Assembly (NCBI GenBank): GCA_009746045.1 | Contig: RPFO01000288.1 | Coordinates: forward strand, 1,416,911-1,480,910 | DNA: 64,000 nucleotides | Direction of reading: 5' to 3' | DNA from: Mesostigma viride | Taxonomy: Eukaryota; Streptophyta; Mesostigmatophyceae; Mesostigmatales; Mesostigmataceae | Shown: positions 41,131-53,957 of the stretch, piece by piece | Position numbering within the stretch: the first letter of the stretch is position 1 | Layout: every line of letters begins with the position of its first letter | Position numbers and translations under genes: made by a program | The notes under the pieces: generated by a model | What the model saw: only the letters and a program-made list of their open reading frames with translations | The model's database searches: none | What the model was told of the DNA's origin: nothing

Positions 41131-41657
41131 TGGCGGCGTGCCAACACCTGAGTGAGTGCACTTCCTCACCCGCACTCATGTGGGTAATGCGCACGCTGAC
41201 GGCCCGGCAGCCACGAGCGGGAATGGGGGCAGGCCCAGTGACTCAGGGCGCACAAACCAGCGTGGCACGCACCGCGCTGGTATGATGTCTGCTTACATCT
41301 TGTACAACCCGTACTTCTGGCACTGTGTTTCCAGAACCCCCGACGGTTTGGGTGGCAGGGTACTTCGCAATTTTCTGGCGCAGCGCGGCCATATTCGAAT
41401 AAACGGCTAGCTTTGTATGCTTTGTGAACATATGCTTAGCTTGACACAATACCCTTGGCCTTCCGCTTCCATACATATGTTCTTGTTGTCTCATTGATAT
41501 GTTCTTGTGCTTTGCCGTTCCACTGTCCACGTTACTTGGGGTACGAGCCTGTCTATGCCCACGCGACCTCGCTCCTAGCACCAGCCAGTTGACGTGAGGG
41601 CTTCGATCTATGTGCTGGCCATTTGGATCGTAACCCTCAACCCTCGTAACCCACAAC
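41131..41657. other. Spacer between minisatellites
   Basis: No gene is supported. Its end contains CCCTCGTAACC / CCCTCGATGCC sequence that looks like the seed of the following 22-bp array. Confidence 0.5.
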
Positions 41658-44600
41658 CCTCGATGCCTTTCTAGCCCAGCCTCGATACCTTTCTGGCGCA
41701 GCCTCGATACCTTTCTGGCGCAGCCTCGATACCTTTCTGGTGCAGCCTCGATACCTTTCTGGCGCAGCCTCGATACCTTTCTGGCGCAGCCTCGATACCT
41801 TTCTGGCGCAGCCTTGATACCTTTCTGGTGCAGCCTCGATACCTTTCTAGCGCAGCCTTGATACCTTCCTGGCGCAGCCTCGATACCTTTCTAGCGCAGC
41901 CTCGATACCTTTCTAGCGCAGCCTCGATGCCTTTCTAGCGCAGCCTCGATACCTTTCTAGCGCAGCCTCGATACCTTTCTAGCGCAGCCTCGATGCCTTT
42001 CTAGCGCAGCCTCGATATCTTTCCAGCGCAGCCTCGAGGCCTTTCTAGCGCAGCCTCGATACCTTTCTAGCGCAGGCTCGATACCTTTCTAGCGCACCCT
42101 CGATGCCTTTCTAGCGCAGCCTCGATACCTTTCTAGCGCAGCCTCGATACCTTCCTGGCGCAGCCTCGATACCTTTCTAGCGCAGCCTCGATACCTTTCT
42201 AGCGCAGCCTCGATACCTTTCTAGCGCAGCCTCGATACCTTTCTAGCGCAGCCTCGATACCTTTCTGGTGCAGCCTCGATACCTTTCTAGCGCAGCCTTG
42301 ATACCTTTCTAGCGCAGCCTCGATACCTTTCTAGCGCAGCCTCGATACCTTTCTAGCGCAGCCTCGATGCCTTTCTAGCGCAGCCTCGATACCTTTCTAG
42401 CGCAGCCTCGATACCTTTCTAGCGCAGCCTCGATGCCTTTCTAGCGCAGCCTCGATATCTTTCCAGCGCAGCCTCGAGGCCTTTCTAGCGCAGCCTCGAT
42501 ACCTTTCTAGCGCAGCCTCGATACCTTTCTAGCGCAGCCTCGATGCCTTTCTAGCGCAGCCTCGATACCTTTCTAGCGCAGCCTCGATACCTTCCTGGCG
42601 CAGCCTCGATACCTTTCTAGCGCAGCCTCGATACCTTTCTAGCGCAGCCTCGATACCTTTCTAGCGCAGCCTCGATACCTTTCTAGCGCAGCCTCGATAC
42701 CTTTCTAGCGCAGCCTTGATACCTTTCTGGCGCAGCCTCGATACCTTTCTAGCGCAGCCTCGATACCTTTCTAGCGCAGCCTCGATACCTTTCTAGCGCA
42801 GCCTCGATACCTTTCTAGCGCAGCCTCGATACCTTTCTAGAGCAGCCTCGATGCCTTCCTGGCGCAGCCTCGATACCTTTCTAGCGCAGCCTCGATACCT
42901 TTCTAGCGCAGCCTCGAGGCCTTTCTAGCGCAGCCTCGATATCTTTCCAGCGCAGCCTCGAGGCCTTTCTAGCGCAGCCTCGATACCTTTCTAGCGCAGC
43001 CTCGACACCTTTCTAACGCAGCCGCGATACCTTTCTAGCGCAGCCTCGATACCTTTCTGGTACAGCCTCGATACCTTTCTAGCGCAGCCTCGAGGCCTTT
43101 CTAGCGCAGCCTCGATACCTTTCTAGCGCAGCCTTGATACCTTTCTAGCGCAGGCTCGATACCTTTCTAGCGCAGCCTCGATACTTTTCTAGCGCAGCCT
43201 CGATACCTTTCTAGCGCAGCCTCGATACCTTTCTGGCGCAGCCTCGAGGCCTTTATAGCGCAGCCTCGATAACTTTCTAGCGCAGGCTCGATACCTTTCT
43301 AGCGCAGCCTCGATACCTTTCTAGCGCAGCCTCGATACCTTTCTAGCGCAGCCTTGATACCTTTCTGGCGCAGCCTCGATACCTTTCTAGCGCAGCCTCG
43401 ATACCTTTCTAGCGCAGCCTCGATACCTTTCTAGCGCAGCCTCGATACCTTTCTAGCGCAGCCTTGATACCTTTCTAGCGCAGCCTCGATGCCTTCCTGG
43501 CGCAGCCTCGATACCTTTCTAGCGCAGCCTCGATACCTTTCTAGCGCAGCCTCGAGGCCTTTCTAGCGCAGCCTCGATATCTTTCCAGCGCAGCCTCGAG
43601 GCCTTTCTAGCGCAGCCTCGATACCTTTCTAGCGCAGCCTCGACACCTTTCTAACGCAGCCGCGATACCTTTCTAGCGCAGCCTCGATACCTTTCTGGTA
43701 CAGCCTCGATACCTTTCTAGCGCAGCCTCGAGGCCTTTCTAGCGCAGCCTCGATACCTTTCTAGCGCAGCCTTGATACCTTTCTAGCGCAGGCTCGATAC
43801 CTTTCTAGCGCAGCCTCGATACTTTTCTAGCGCAGCCTCGATACCTTTCTAGCGCAGCCTCGATACCTTTCTGGCGCAGCCTCGAGGCCTTTATAGCGCA
43901 GCCTCGATAACTTTCTAGCGCAGGCTCGATACCTTTCTAGAGCAGCCTCGATGCCTTTCTAGCGCAGCCTCGATACCTTTCTAGCGCAGCCTCGATACCT
44001 TTCTGGCGCAGCCTTGATACCTTTCTAGCGCAGCCTCGAGGCCTTTCTAGCGCAGCCTCGATACCTTTCTAGCGCAGCCTCGATACCTTTCTGGCGCAGC
44101 CTCGATACCTTTCTAGCGCAGCCTTGATACCTTTCTAGCGCAGCCTCGATACCTTTCTAGCGCAGCCTCGATACCTTTCTAGCGCAGCCTCGATACCTTT
44201 CTGGCGCAGCCTCGATACCTTTCTAGCGCAGCCTCGATACCTTTCTAGCGCAGCCTCGATACCTTTCTAGCGCAGCCTCGATACCTTTCTAGCCCAGCCT
44301 CGATACCTTTCTAGCGCAGCCTCGATACCTTTCTAGCGCAGCCTTGATACCTTTCTAGCGCAGCCTCGATACCTTTCTAGCGCAGCCTCGATACCTTTCT
44401 AGAGCAGCCTCGATGCCTTCCTGGCGCAGCCTCGATACCTTTCTAGCGCAGCCTCGATACCTTTCTAGCGCAGCCTCGAGGCCTTTCTAGCGCAGCCTCG
44501 ATACCTTTCTAGCGCAGCCTCGATACCTTTCTGGCGCAGCCTCGATACCTTTCTAGCGCAGCCTCGATGCCTTCCTGGCGCAGCCTCGATACCTTTCTAG

Positions 44601-45657
44601 CGCAGCCTCGATACCTTTCTAGCGCAGCCTCGAGGCCTTTCTAGCGCAGTCTCGATACCTTTCTAGCGCAGCCTCGATACCTTTCTAGCGCAGCCTCGAT
44701 ACCTTTCTAGCGCAGCCTCGATACCTTTCTAGCGCAGCCTCGATACCTTTCTAGCGCAGCCTTGATACCTTTCTGGCGCAGCCTGGACACCTTTCTAGCG
44801 CAGCCTTGATACCTTTCTAGCGCAGGCTCGATACCTTTCTAGCGCAGCCTCGATACCTTTCTAGAGCAGCCTCGATGCCTTTCTGGCGCAGCCTCGATAC
44901 CTTTCTAGCGCAGCCTCGATACCTTTCTAGAGCAGCCTCGATGCCTTCCTGGCGCAGCCTCGATACCTTTCTAGCGCAGCCTCGATACCTTTCTAGCGCA
45001 GCCTCGAGGCCTTTCTAGCGCAGCCTCGATACCTTTCTAGCGCAGGCTCAATACCTTTCTGGCGCAGCCTCGATACCTTTCTAGCGCAGCCTCGATACTT
45101 TTCTAGCGCAGCCTCGATACCTTTCTAGCGCAGCCTCGATACCTTTCTAGCGCAGCCTCGATACCTTTCTAGCGCAGCCTCGATACCTTTCTAGCGCAGC
45201 CTCGATACCTTTCTAGCGCAGCCTCGATACCTTTCTAGCGCAGCCTGGATACCTTTCTAGCGCAGCCTCGATACCTTTCTAGCGCAGCCTTGATACCTTT
45301 CTGGCGCAGCCTGGACACCTTTCTAGCGCAGGCTCAATACCTTTCTGGCGCAGCCTCGATACCTTTCTAGCGCAGCCTCGATACCTTTCTAGAGCAGCCT
45401 CGATGCCTTTCTGGCGCAGCCTCGATACCTTTCTAGCGCAGCCTCGATACCTTTCTAGCGCAGCCTCGATACCTTTCTAGCGCAGCCTCGATACCTTTCT
45501 AGCGCAGCCTCGATACCTTTCTGGCGCAGCCTCGATACCTTTCTGGCGCAGCCTCGATACCTTTCTGGTGCAGCCTCGATACCTTTCTAGCGCAGCCTTG
45601 ATACCTTTCTAGCGCAGCCTCGATACCTTTCTAGCGCAGCCTCGATACCTTTCTAGC
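41658..45657. repeat. 22-bp satellite array (about 181 units)
   Basis: The unit begins CCTCGATACCTTTCTAG and is 22 bp long. Variants include GGCGCAG for AGCGCAG, CGAGGCC and CGATGCC for CGATACC, and rare forms such as CGACACC. Distinctive variant strings recur exactly 440 bp (20 units, 42014 versus 42454) and 638 bp (29 units, 43003 versus 43641) apart, which shows higher-order repeat structure. Confidence 0.97.
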
Positions 45658-45756
45658 ATGGCTGGTGTGTAGGCATGCGCTGCTTGTGTTGCACAGGGAT
45701 ACCTCTAACGCAGCAGACCAATGTTTTCCGTCTTGTGGCCCTCTGAGCCGAACCAG
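45658..45756. other. Unique spacer between satellite arrays
   Basis: About 100 bp of non-repetitive sequence, no gene. Confidence 0.6.
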
Positions 45757-46381
45757 TGGGGAAGAGGGCGGGAAAGAGGGCGGGGACGAGGGCAGGGAAG
45801 TGGGCTGGGAAGAGGGCGGCGAAGAGGGCGGCGAAGAGGGCGGCGAAGAGGGCGCGGAAGAGGGCAGGGAAGTGGGCGGGGAAGGGGGCGGGAAAGAGGG
45901 CGGGAAAGAGGGCAGGGGAGAGGGCGGGGAAGAGGGCAGGGGAAAAGGGCGTGAAAGAGTGCGGGGAAGAGGGCAAAGAAGAGGGTGGGGAAGAGGGCGA
46001 GGAAGAGGGCAGGGAAGAGGGCGGGGAAGAGGGCGGTAAAGGGGGCTAGGAAGAGGGCGTGGAAGAGGGCGTGGAAGAGGGCGTTGAAGTGGGCGCGGAA
46101 GAGGGCGGGAAAGGGGGCAAGGAAGAGGGCGGGGAAGAGGGCGGGGAAGAGGGCGGGGAAGTGGGCGGGGAAGAGGGCGGGAAAGGGGGCAAGGAAGAGG
46201 GCGGCGAAGAGGGCGGGGAAGTTGGCGGGGAAGAGGGCAGGAAAGGGGGCGAGGAAGAGGGCGGGGAAAAGGGCGGGGAAGTGGGCGGGAAAGAGGGCGG
46301 GAAAGGGGCAAGGAAGAGGGCGGGGAAGAGGGCGGGAAAGGGGGCAAGGAAGAGGGCGGGGAAGAGGGCGGGGAAGAGGGC
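45757..46381. repeat. 12-bp G-rich minisatellite (GGCGGGGAAGAG, about 52 units)
   Basis: The unit varies among GGCGGGGAAGAG, GGCGGGAAAGGG and GGCAAGGAAGAG, always 12 bp. Because 12 is a multiple of 3, frames read as simple four-residue repeats on both strands. I do not regard them as genes. Confidence 0.95.
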
Positions 46382-46464
46382 CAGTGGGAAACTGCACGAG
46401 TGGTAAAGAGTGCGGAATATTGCTATTGCGAAGCCAGGCTGAATGGGGTGCGTGTTGCATCAAT
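46382..46464. other. Unique spacer before the 49-bp satellite
   Basis: No gene or repeat is seen. Confidence 0.6.
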
Positions 46465-49400
46465 GCTCGCAATGTCCCACATGTCCTGGTTGTCTCATCA
46501 AGACTACGGTCCGTGTGCAGTGATGTCCCACCTGTGCTGGTTGTCTCATCAAGACCACGGTCCGTTCCGTGATGTCCCACCTGTGCTGGTTGTCTCATCA
46601 AGACCATGGTCCGTGCAGTGATGTCCCACCTGTGCTGGTTGTTTCATCAAGACCACGGTCCGTGCAGTGATGTCCCACCTGTGCTGGTTGTCCCATCAAG
46701 ACCACGGTCCGTGCAGTGATGTCCCACCTGTCCTGGTTGTCTCATCAAGACCACGGTCCGTGCAGTGATGTCCCACCTAGCTGTGCTGGTTGTCTCATCA
46801 AGACCACGGTCCGTGCAGTGATGTCCCACCTAGCTGTGCTGGTTGTCTCCTCAAGACCACGGTCCGTGCAGTGATGTCCCACCTGTGCTGGTTGTCTCAT
46901 CAAGACCACGGTCCGTGCAGTGATGTCCCACCTGTGCTGGTTGTCTCATCAAGACCACGGTCCGTGCAGTGATGTCCCACCTGTGCTGGTTGTCTCATCA
47001 AGACCACGGGCCGTGCAGTGATGTCCCACCTGTGCTGGTTGTCTCATCAAGACCACGGTCCGTGCCGTCATGGCCCACCTGTGCTGGTGGTCTCATCAAG
47101 ACCACGGTCCGTGCAGTGATGTCCCACCTGTGCTGGTTGTCTCCTCAAGACCACGGGCCGTGCAGTGATGTCCCACCTGTGCTGGTTGTCTCCTCAAGAC
47201 CACGGTCCGTGCAGTGATGTCCCACCTGTGCTGGTTGTCTCATCAAGACCACGGTCCGTGCAGTGATGTCCCACCTGTGCTGGTTGTCTCCTCAAGACCA
47301 CGGTCTGTGCAGTGATGTCCCACCTGTGCTGGTTGTCTCCTCAAGACCACGGTCCGTGTGCAGTGATGTCCCACCTGTGCTGGTTGTCTCCTCAAGACCA
47401 CGGTCCGTGCAGTGATGTCCCACCTGTGCTGGTTGTCTCCTCAAGACCACGGTCCGTGCAGTGATGTCCCACCTGTGCTGGTGGTCTCATCAAGACCACG
47501 GTCTGTGCAGTGATGTCCCACCTGTGCTGGTGGTCTCATCAAGACCACGGTCTGTGCAGTGATGTCCCACCTGTGCTGGTGGTCTCATCAAGACCACGGT
47601 CCGGCCGTGCAGTGATGTCCCACCTGTGCTGGTTGTCTCATCAAGACCACGGTCTGTGCAGTGATGTCCCACCTGTGCTGGTTGTCTCCTCAAGACCACG
47701 GTCCGTGCAGTGATGTCCCACCTGTGCTGGTGGTCTCATCAAGACCATGGTCCGTGCAGTGATGTCCCACCTGTGCTGGTTGTCTCCTCAAGACCACGGT
47801 CCGTGCAGTGATGTCCCACCTGTGCTGGTTGTCTCATCAAGACCACGGTCCGTGCAGTGATGTCCCACCTGTGCTGGTTGTCTCATCAAGACCACGGTCC
47901 GTGCAGTGATGTCCCACCTGTGCTGGTTGTCTCATCAAGACCACGGTCCGTGCAGTGATGTCCCACCTGTGCTGGTTGTCTCATCAAGACCACGGTCCGT
48001 GCAGTGATGTCCCACCGGTGCTGGTTGTCTCATCAAGACCACGGTCCGTGCCGTGATATCCCACCTGTGCTGGTTGTCTCATCAAGACCACGGTCCGTGC
48101 AGTGATGTCCCACCTGTGCTGGTTGTCTCATCAAGACCACGGTCCGTGCAGTGATGTCCCACCTGTGCTGGTTGTCTCATCAAGACCACGGTCTGTGCAG
48201 TGATGTCCCACCTGTGCTGGTTGTCTCATCAAGACCACGGTCCGTGCAGTGATGTCCCACCTGTGCTGGTTGTCTCATCAAGACCATGGTCTGTGCAGTG
48301 ATGTCCCACCTGTGCTGGTTGTCTCCTCAAGACCACGGTCTGTGCAGTGATGTCCCACCTGTGCTGGTTGTCTCATCAAGACCACGGTCTGTGCAGTGAT
48401 GTCCCACCTGTGCTGGTTGTCTCATCAAGACCACGGTCCGTGCAGTGATGTCCCACCTGTGCTGGTTGTCTCATCAAGACCACGGTCAGTGCAGTGATGT
48501 CCCACCTGTGCTGGTTGTCTCCTCAAGACCACGGTCCGTGCAGTGATGTCCCACCTGTGCTGGTTGTCTCCTCAAGACCACGGTCCGTGCAGTGATGTCC
48601 CACCTGTGCTGGTTGTCTCATCAAGACCATGGTCCGTGCAGTGATGTCCCACCTGTGCTGGTTGTCTCATCAAGACCACGGTCCGTGCAGTGATGTCCCA
48701 CCTGTGCTGGTTGTCTCATCAAGACCACGGTCTGTGCAGTGATGTCCCACCTGTGCTGGTGGTCTCATCAAGACCACGGTCCGTGCCGTAATGTCCCACC
48801 TGTGCTGGTCGTCTCATCAAGACCACGGTCCGGCCGTGCAGTGATGTCCCACCTGTGCTGGTTGTCTCCTCAAGACCACGGTCCGTGCAGTGATGTCCCA
48901 CCTGTGCTGGTTGTCTCCTCAAGACCACGGTCCGTGCAGTGATGTCCCACCTGTGCTGGTGGTCTCATCAAGACCACGGTCCGTGCAGTGATGTCCCACC
49001 TAGCTGTGCTGGTTGTCTCCTCAAGACCACGGTCCGTGCAGTGATGTCCCACCTGTGCTGGTTGTCTCATCAAGACCATGGTCCGTGCAGTGATGTCCCA
49101 CCTGTGCTGGTTGTCTCATCAAGACCACGGTCCGTGCAGTGATGTCCCACCGGTGCTGGTTGTCTCATCAAGACCACGGTCCGTGCCGTAATGTCCCACC
49201 TGTGCTGGTTGTCTCATCAAGACCACGGTCCGTGCAGTGATGTCCCACCTGTGCTGGTTGTCTCATCAAGACCACGGTCCGTGCAGTGATGTCCCACCTG
49301 TGCTGGTGGTCTCATCAAGACCACGGTCCGTGCAGTGATGTCCCACCTAGCTGTGCTGGTTGTCTCCTCAAGACCACGGTCCGTGCAGTGATGTCCCACC

Positions 49401-51605
49401 TGTGCTGGTTGTCTCCTCAAGACCATGGTCCGTGCAGTGATGTCCCACCTGTGCTGGTTGTCTCCTCAAGACCACGGTCCGTGCAGTGATGTCCCACCTG
49501 TGCTGGTTGTCTCATCAAGACCACGGTCTGTGCAGTGATGTCCCACCTGTGCTGGTGGTCTCCTCAAGACCACGGTCCGTGCAGTGATGTCCCACCTGTG
49601 CTGGTTCAATGTCTCCTCAAGACCACGGTCCGTGCAGTGATGTCCCACCTGTGCTGGTTGTCTCATCAAGACCACGGTCCGTGCAGTGATGTCCCACCTG
49701 TGCTGGTGGTCTCCTCAAGACCACGGTCCGTGCAGTGATGTCCCACCTGTGCTGGTTCAATGTCTCCTCAAGACCACGGTCCGTGCAGTGATGTCCCACC
49801 TGTGCAGGTTGTCTCATCAAGACCACGGTCCGTGCAGTGATGTCCCACCTGTGCAGGTTGTCTCATCAAGACCATGGTCCGTGCAGTGATGTCCCACCTG
49901 TGCTGGTTGTCTCATCAAGACCATGGTCCGTGCAGTGATGTCCCACCTGTGCTGGTTGTCTCATCAAGACCATGGTCTGTGCAGTGATGTCCCACCTGTG
50001 CTGGTTGTCTCCTCAAGACCACGGTCCGTGCAGTGATGTCCCACCTGTGCTGGTTGTCTCATCAAGACCACGGTCCGTGCAGTGATGTCCCACCTGTGCT
50101 GGTTGTCTCATCAAGACCACGGTCCGTGCAGTGATGTCCCACCTGTGCTGGTTGTCTCATCAAGACCATGGTCCGTGCAGTGATGTCCCACCTGTGCTGG
50201 TTGTCTCCTCAAGACCACGGTCCGTGCAGTGATGTCCCACCTGTGCTGGTTGTCTCATCAAGACCATGGTCTGTGCAGTGATGTCCCACCTGTGCTGGTT
50301 GTCTCATCAAGACCACGGTCTGTGCAGTGATGTCCCACCTGTGCTGGTTGTCTCCTCAAGACCACGGTCTGTGCAGTGATGTCCCACCTGTGCTGGTTGT
50401 CTCATCAAGACCACGGTCCGTGCAGTGATGTCCCACCTGTGCTGGTTGTCTCATCAAGACCACGGTCCGTGCAGTGATGTCCCACCTGTGCTGGTTGTCT
50501 CATCAAGACCACGGTCCGTGCCGTGATATCCCACCTGTGCTGGTGGTCTCATCAAGACCACGGTCCGTGCAGTGATGTCCCACCTGTGCTGGTGGTCTTA
50601 TCAAGACCACGGTCTTTGCAGTGATGTCCCACCTGTGCTGGTTGTCTCATCAAGACCACGGTCTGTGCAGTGATGTCCCATCCGTGCTGGTTGTCTCATC
50701 AAGACCACGGTCCGTGCAGTGATGTCCCACCTGTGCTGGTTGTCTCATCAAGACCACGGTCTGTGCAGTGATGTCCCACCTGTGCTGGTTGTCTCCTCAA
50801 GACCACGGTCCGTGCAGTGATGTCCCACCTGTGCTGGTGGTCTCATCAAGACCACGGTCTTTGCAGTGATGTCCCACCGGTGCTGGTTGTCTCATCAAGA
50901 CCACGGTCCGTGCAGTGATGTCCCACCTGTGCTGGTTGTCTCCTCAAGACCACGGTCCGTGCAGTGATGTCCCACCTGTGCAGGTTGTCTCATCAAGACC
51001 ACGGTCTGTGCAGTGATGTCCCACCTGTGCTGGTTGTCTCCTCAAGACCACGGTCCGTGCCGTGATGTCCCACCTGTGCTGGTGGTCTCCTCAAGACCAC
51101 GGTCCGTGCAGTGATGTCCCACCTGTGCAGGTTGTCTCATCAAGATCACGGTCTGTGCAGTGATGTCCCACCTGTGCTGGTTGTCTCCTCAAGACCACGG
51201 TCTGTGCAGTGATGTCCCACCTGTGCTGGTGGTCTCATCAAGACCACGGTCCGTGCAGTGATGTCCCACCTGTGCTGGTTGTCTCCTCAAGACCATGGTC
51301 CGTGCAGTGATGTCCCACCTGTGCTGGTTGTCTCCTCAAGACCACGGTCTGTGCAGTGATGTCCCACCTGTGCTGGTTGTCTCATCAAGACCACGGTCCG
51401 TGCAGTGATGTCCCACCTGTGCTGGTTGTCTCCTCAAGACCACGGTCCGTTCCGTGATGTCCCACCTGTGCTGGTTGTCTCATCAAGACCACGGTCCGTG
51501 CCGTGATATCCCACCTGTGCTGGTGGTCTCATCAAGACCACGGTCCGTGCAGTGATGTCCCACCTGTGCTGGTGGTCTTATCAAGACCACGGTCTTTGCA
51601 GTGAT
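46465..51605. repeat. 49-bp satellite array, left block (about 105 units)
   Basis: The unit includes GTGATGTCCCACC, TGTGCTGGTTGTCTC, ATCAAGACCACGG and TCCGTGCA in order, 49 bp in all. Common variants are CATCAAG/CCTCAAG, CCACGG/CCATGG, GTCCGTG/GTCTGTG and TTGTC/TGGTC. Two 4-bp insertions (AGCT after CCACCT, CAAT after GGTT) give 53-bp units. CACGG-T-CCGTG in the unit is a small dyad. It ends at the TSD (GTGAT) of the gag-only element. Confidence 0.98.
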
Positions 51606-52433
51606 TGTCAAAATATTCTGTAGAATGTATTGACCAGATTCCTATTTATACTTCCAATCACCTATATATTTTGCAGGTGTCGGAGTAGAGTTCCGGTCTT
51701 ATGAAGCTTCCTCTTGGTGAACAAAATGAGGCGATTTCAATGATATAATTCGCGTCTTTATTGTCCCAATATCCCGGCTAGCGGCCCTTGTACAAGGCCA
51801 GCTGCCATGGCTGCTCAAGTAGTGCTTAACATTAAGGAGCAAGAGGTCACAGCTATATGCTACGTTGCGCACAAAGCACAAGTCACGAAACAAGCAATAT
51901 CCGCCGTTAGATGTCTGGCGGCGCACTGCTGAACATCGGATGCATAGAGCACATGCATAACAGGCATGCACAAGCTAAAGGACCAAGGTTGCAGCGCCGG
52001 CGCCACTATACTCTACCATGTATATCTGATTTCTTTCTAGTGGCGCGGCTCATGCTGCTCGGCTCAACTTAGGTGTAAGAATTACAAGTGCAACGGCGCG
52101 GCGCGACGCCAGGACTAAACGCCACAATGGTACGCATGGGAAAAATGTCAAAGTACCCATGCGGTGCATCAAGACTCAGTAGAAGAAAAGTGGTACGACT
52201 GTCGGACGTCACAGCTAGTCCATCATATCGTCCGTATAACAAAGTAGAAAATATTCCGTGCGGTTCAGTACAACAACATGCCCCAAGCCTAAACTATTAA
52301 TTTAAGTGTGCCATAAATTAGGCGTACGATGGGTGCAATTAAGTAGCGATGCAACCCAACCGTCGGCTAGAAAAATAATTGGTCACACTTAATCCAGCTA
52401 GCTATTCGGGCATAAGTGTCTATACCGCTGACA
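51606..52433 (-). repeat. Gag-only element 3' LTR (828 bp)
   Basis: Direct copy of 53978-54805. Short open frames in it are duplicated in the other LTR and are not genes. Confidence 0.96.
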
Positions 52434-52600
52434 CACCCCCGTGCCAGGATAGCTCAGCACAACAGGTATACATGTAATACATGTCTCAGGTACAGTGGGT
52501 CCAGCTGGATTGTCCTGCGGTAAATCACCCCCGTGCTGTATACACAAACATGTTGTCAAACAAGTCGTTTCCTGTAGCCACCCAGGTGGGGTATAATGAC

Positions 52601-53548
52601 TCAGAGAACGGTCGCCAGGTTGTCTCCTCCCGTGTCGCCGCTGGTGGTGTGGAACACAAAACCAGGTGGCAGAGTTTCTGCCTCCTGTGTGGCGTGTGCT
52701 CGCTCCTTGGGCCGTAGGGATGGGTTCTTCCGCCAGCACTCGTCCTCGATGTGGCCGGGTCGCCGACAGAACTTGCAGCGCTTGCCCTTCTTCTCAGGCT
52801 CAGCCCCTGTGGCATAGGCTAGGCCTGGAGTTGTTGCAGCGGAGTCCTGCGGCTTGCCTGTGTTGGTGGTCTTGGCCCCGGGTCGAGGAATCTGATCGCT
52901 GGAAACCAGCATGTCGTAGATCTCCAGGAGCAGCTTGTGGATCTGCTCCAGGGTCATCCCCGGCAGGCGGCGGGCGGCCATGGCTGCACGGAACGCAGGC
53001 GGTAGTCCATTGATCATGCAATCGCGCCACTCGTTCCAGTCCATTGCCTCGCCCGCGTCCTCCAAGTCCTGCCGGAGGAACTTGCCACGTTGCCAGTACT
53101 GGTTGCAGGTCTCGCTCGACACTTGCAGGGAAATACGTTGGATCTCGCTCTTCTTGGCCAGTCGGTAGCTCTCGGTTTGGTAGGGCTGCCTCACCTCCGC
53201 CTGGAGTGCCTTAAACACGGAGCTGGCACGTCGGTCAGTAACCAATCGCGCCACGCGTGCCCCTCGGCCCTTCATAAGGCTGATGATGGGTGTGAGCAGC
53301 GTTTTCTCGGCAGAAATCACATCAGGGTCGTTCACGTCGGCTGTGCCGTCGATGACGTCCTTGACATTGTATGCCTCGCACCCGGTAAGTAGCATATCCT
53401 CGAACTCGCGCCAGGTGGCGTAGTCTTCAAAAGGATCGAAGCGCGTCATGCTGCGGAAGTATTTTACAACCTCCTTAGCGCCCTTCGTTCTGGGGAGCTC
53501 ATCGCGTGAAGGTGGGGTATTGGACGCACCACCACTGCGTGTGTTCAT
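52601..53548 (-). CDS. Gag protein with CCHC zinc knuckle (315 aa)
   Basis: ATG at 53548 (MNTRSGGASNTPPSRDELPR), stop at 52601, uninterrupted. A retrotransposon gag capsid-like domain covers about 25-215: FDPFEDYATWREFEDMLL, YWQRGKFLRQDLEDAGEAMD, MINGLPPAFRAAM and LEQIHKLLLEIY. A CCHC knuckle C258-X2-C261-X4-H266-X4-C271 (CKFCRRPGHIEDEC) follows in a Lys/Arg-rich setting. It should form particles that package the element's RNA, with pol supplied in trans. The frame is fully open, as expected for a recently transposed copy. 52434-52600 between its stop and the 3' LTR is non-coding. Confidence 0.88.
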   Translation of the reverse strand: MNTRSGGASNTPPSRDELPRTKGAKEVVKYFRSMTRFDPFEDYATWREFEDMLLTGCEAYNVKDVIDGTADVNDPDVISAEKTLLTPIISLMKGRGARVARLVTDRRASSVFKALQAEVRQPYQTESYRLAKKSEIQRISLQVSSETCNQYWQRGKFLRQDLEDAGEAMDWNEWRDCMINGLPPAFRAAMAARRLPGMTLEQIHKLLLEIYDMLVSSDQIPRPGAKTTNTGKPQDSAATTPGLAYATGAEPEKKGKRCKFCRRPGHIEDECWRKNPSLRPKERAHATQEAETLPPGFVFHTTSGDTGGDNLATVL

Positions 53549-53628
53549 GGTGTACAAGAGGTAAAACAGGCGCTCCTCGCGCGGAAAGAAAGACTCGCAG
53601 CGGTGAAATAAAATGCGCCTTGGAAAGC

Positions 53629-53865
53629 TCACTCGAAAACAATGCCCTTTTCTTCCTTTAGATGCTTCAAATAGCTCAGTAACAAAGTGTTGAGCCACAG
53701 ATAATCAATTGGGCAATCTGGGTTGTGTTCTCTGATGCCCTTTATGATCTCTTCTATCCACTGCTGCGCCTTAGCAGGGTTGATAAACGCCGATATTTTC
53801 CGCCCCTGAAATTCAATAGTTACTGTGGCAAAATCTGGCTGATCAGGCCCTTCCTCTGTGCTCAT
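53629..53865 (-). CDS. Small ORF 5' of gag (78 aa, unknown)
   Basis: ATG at 53865 (MSTEEGPDQPDFATVTIEFQ), stop at 53629, 80 bp before the gag ATG and in another frame. It looks like a compact fold: a beta strand TVTIEFQGRKISAFI, then helices with AQQWIEEIIKGIREH and YLWLNTLLLSYLKHLKEEKG. I do not recognise a family. As the first ORF after the PBS it would be translated before gag, so gag would need leaky scanning, reinitiation or splicing. Confidence 0.55.
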   Translation of the reverse strand: MSTEEGPDQPDFATVTIEFQGRKISAFINPAKAQQWIEEIIKGIREHNPDCPIDYLWLNTLLLSYLKHLKEEKGIVFE

Positions 53866-53957
53866 CAGTACCCTTGCAAAAGTAGGCTGGAAAACTGGGC
53901 GTTTTTCTCCTTATAGGCGCTTCTTGTAGACGTTTAGTGGCTTGTGAAGGCGATTCG

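Noticed and set aside
40492-41194. Three overlapping 215-229-codon Pro/Ser/Leu frames on the minus strand and Gly/Arg/Lys frames on the plus strand
   Set aside because: Products of the 10-bp array; all frames are open at once.
45631-46607. 300-codon Pro/Leu/Phe/Arg frame and its plus-strand mirror frames
   Set aside because: Translation of the 12-bp minisatellite extended into flanking satellite; no real protein features.
41658-51605. CRISPR-like arrays
   Set aside because: The repeats are head-to-tail without unique spacers and the DNA is eukaryotic.
51699-52300. Frames of 90 and 70 codons in the LTRs of the gag-only element
   Set aside because: They are duplicated exactly in the other LTR (54071-54672) because LTRs are copies; no domain is visible.
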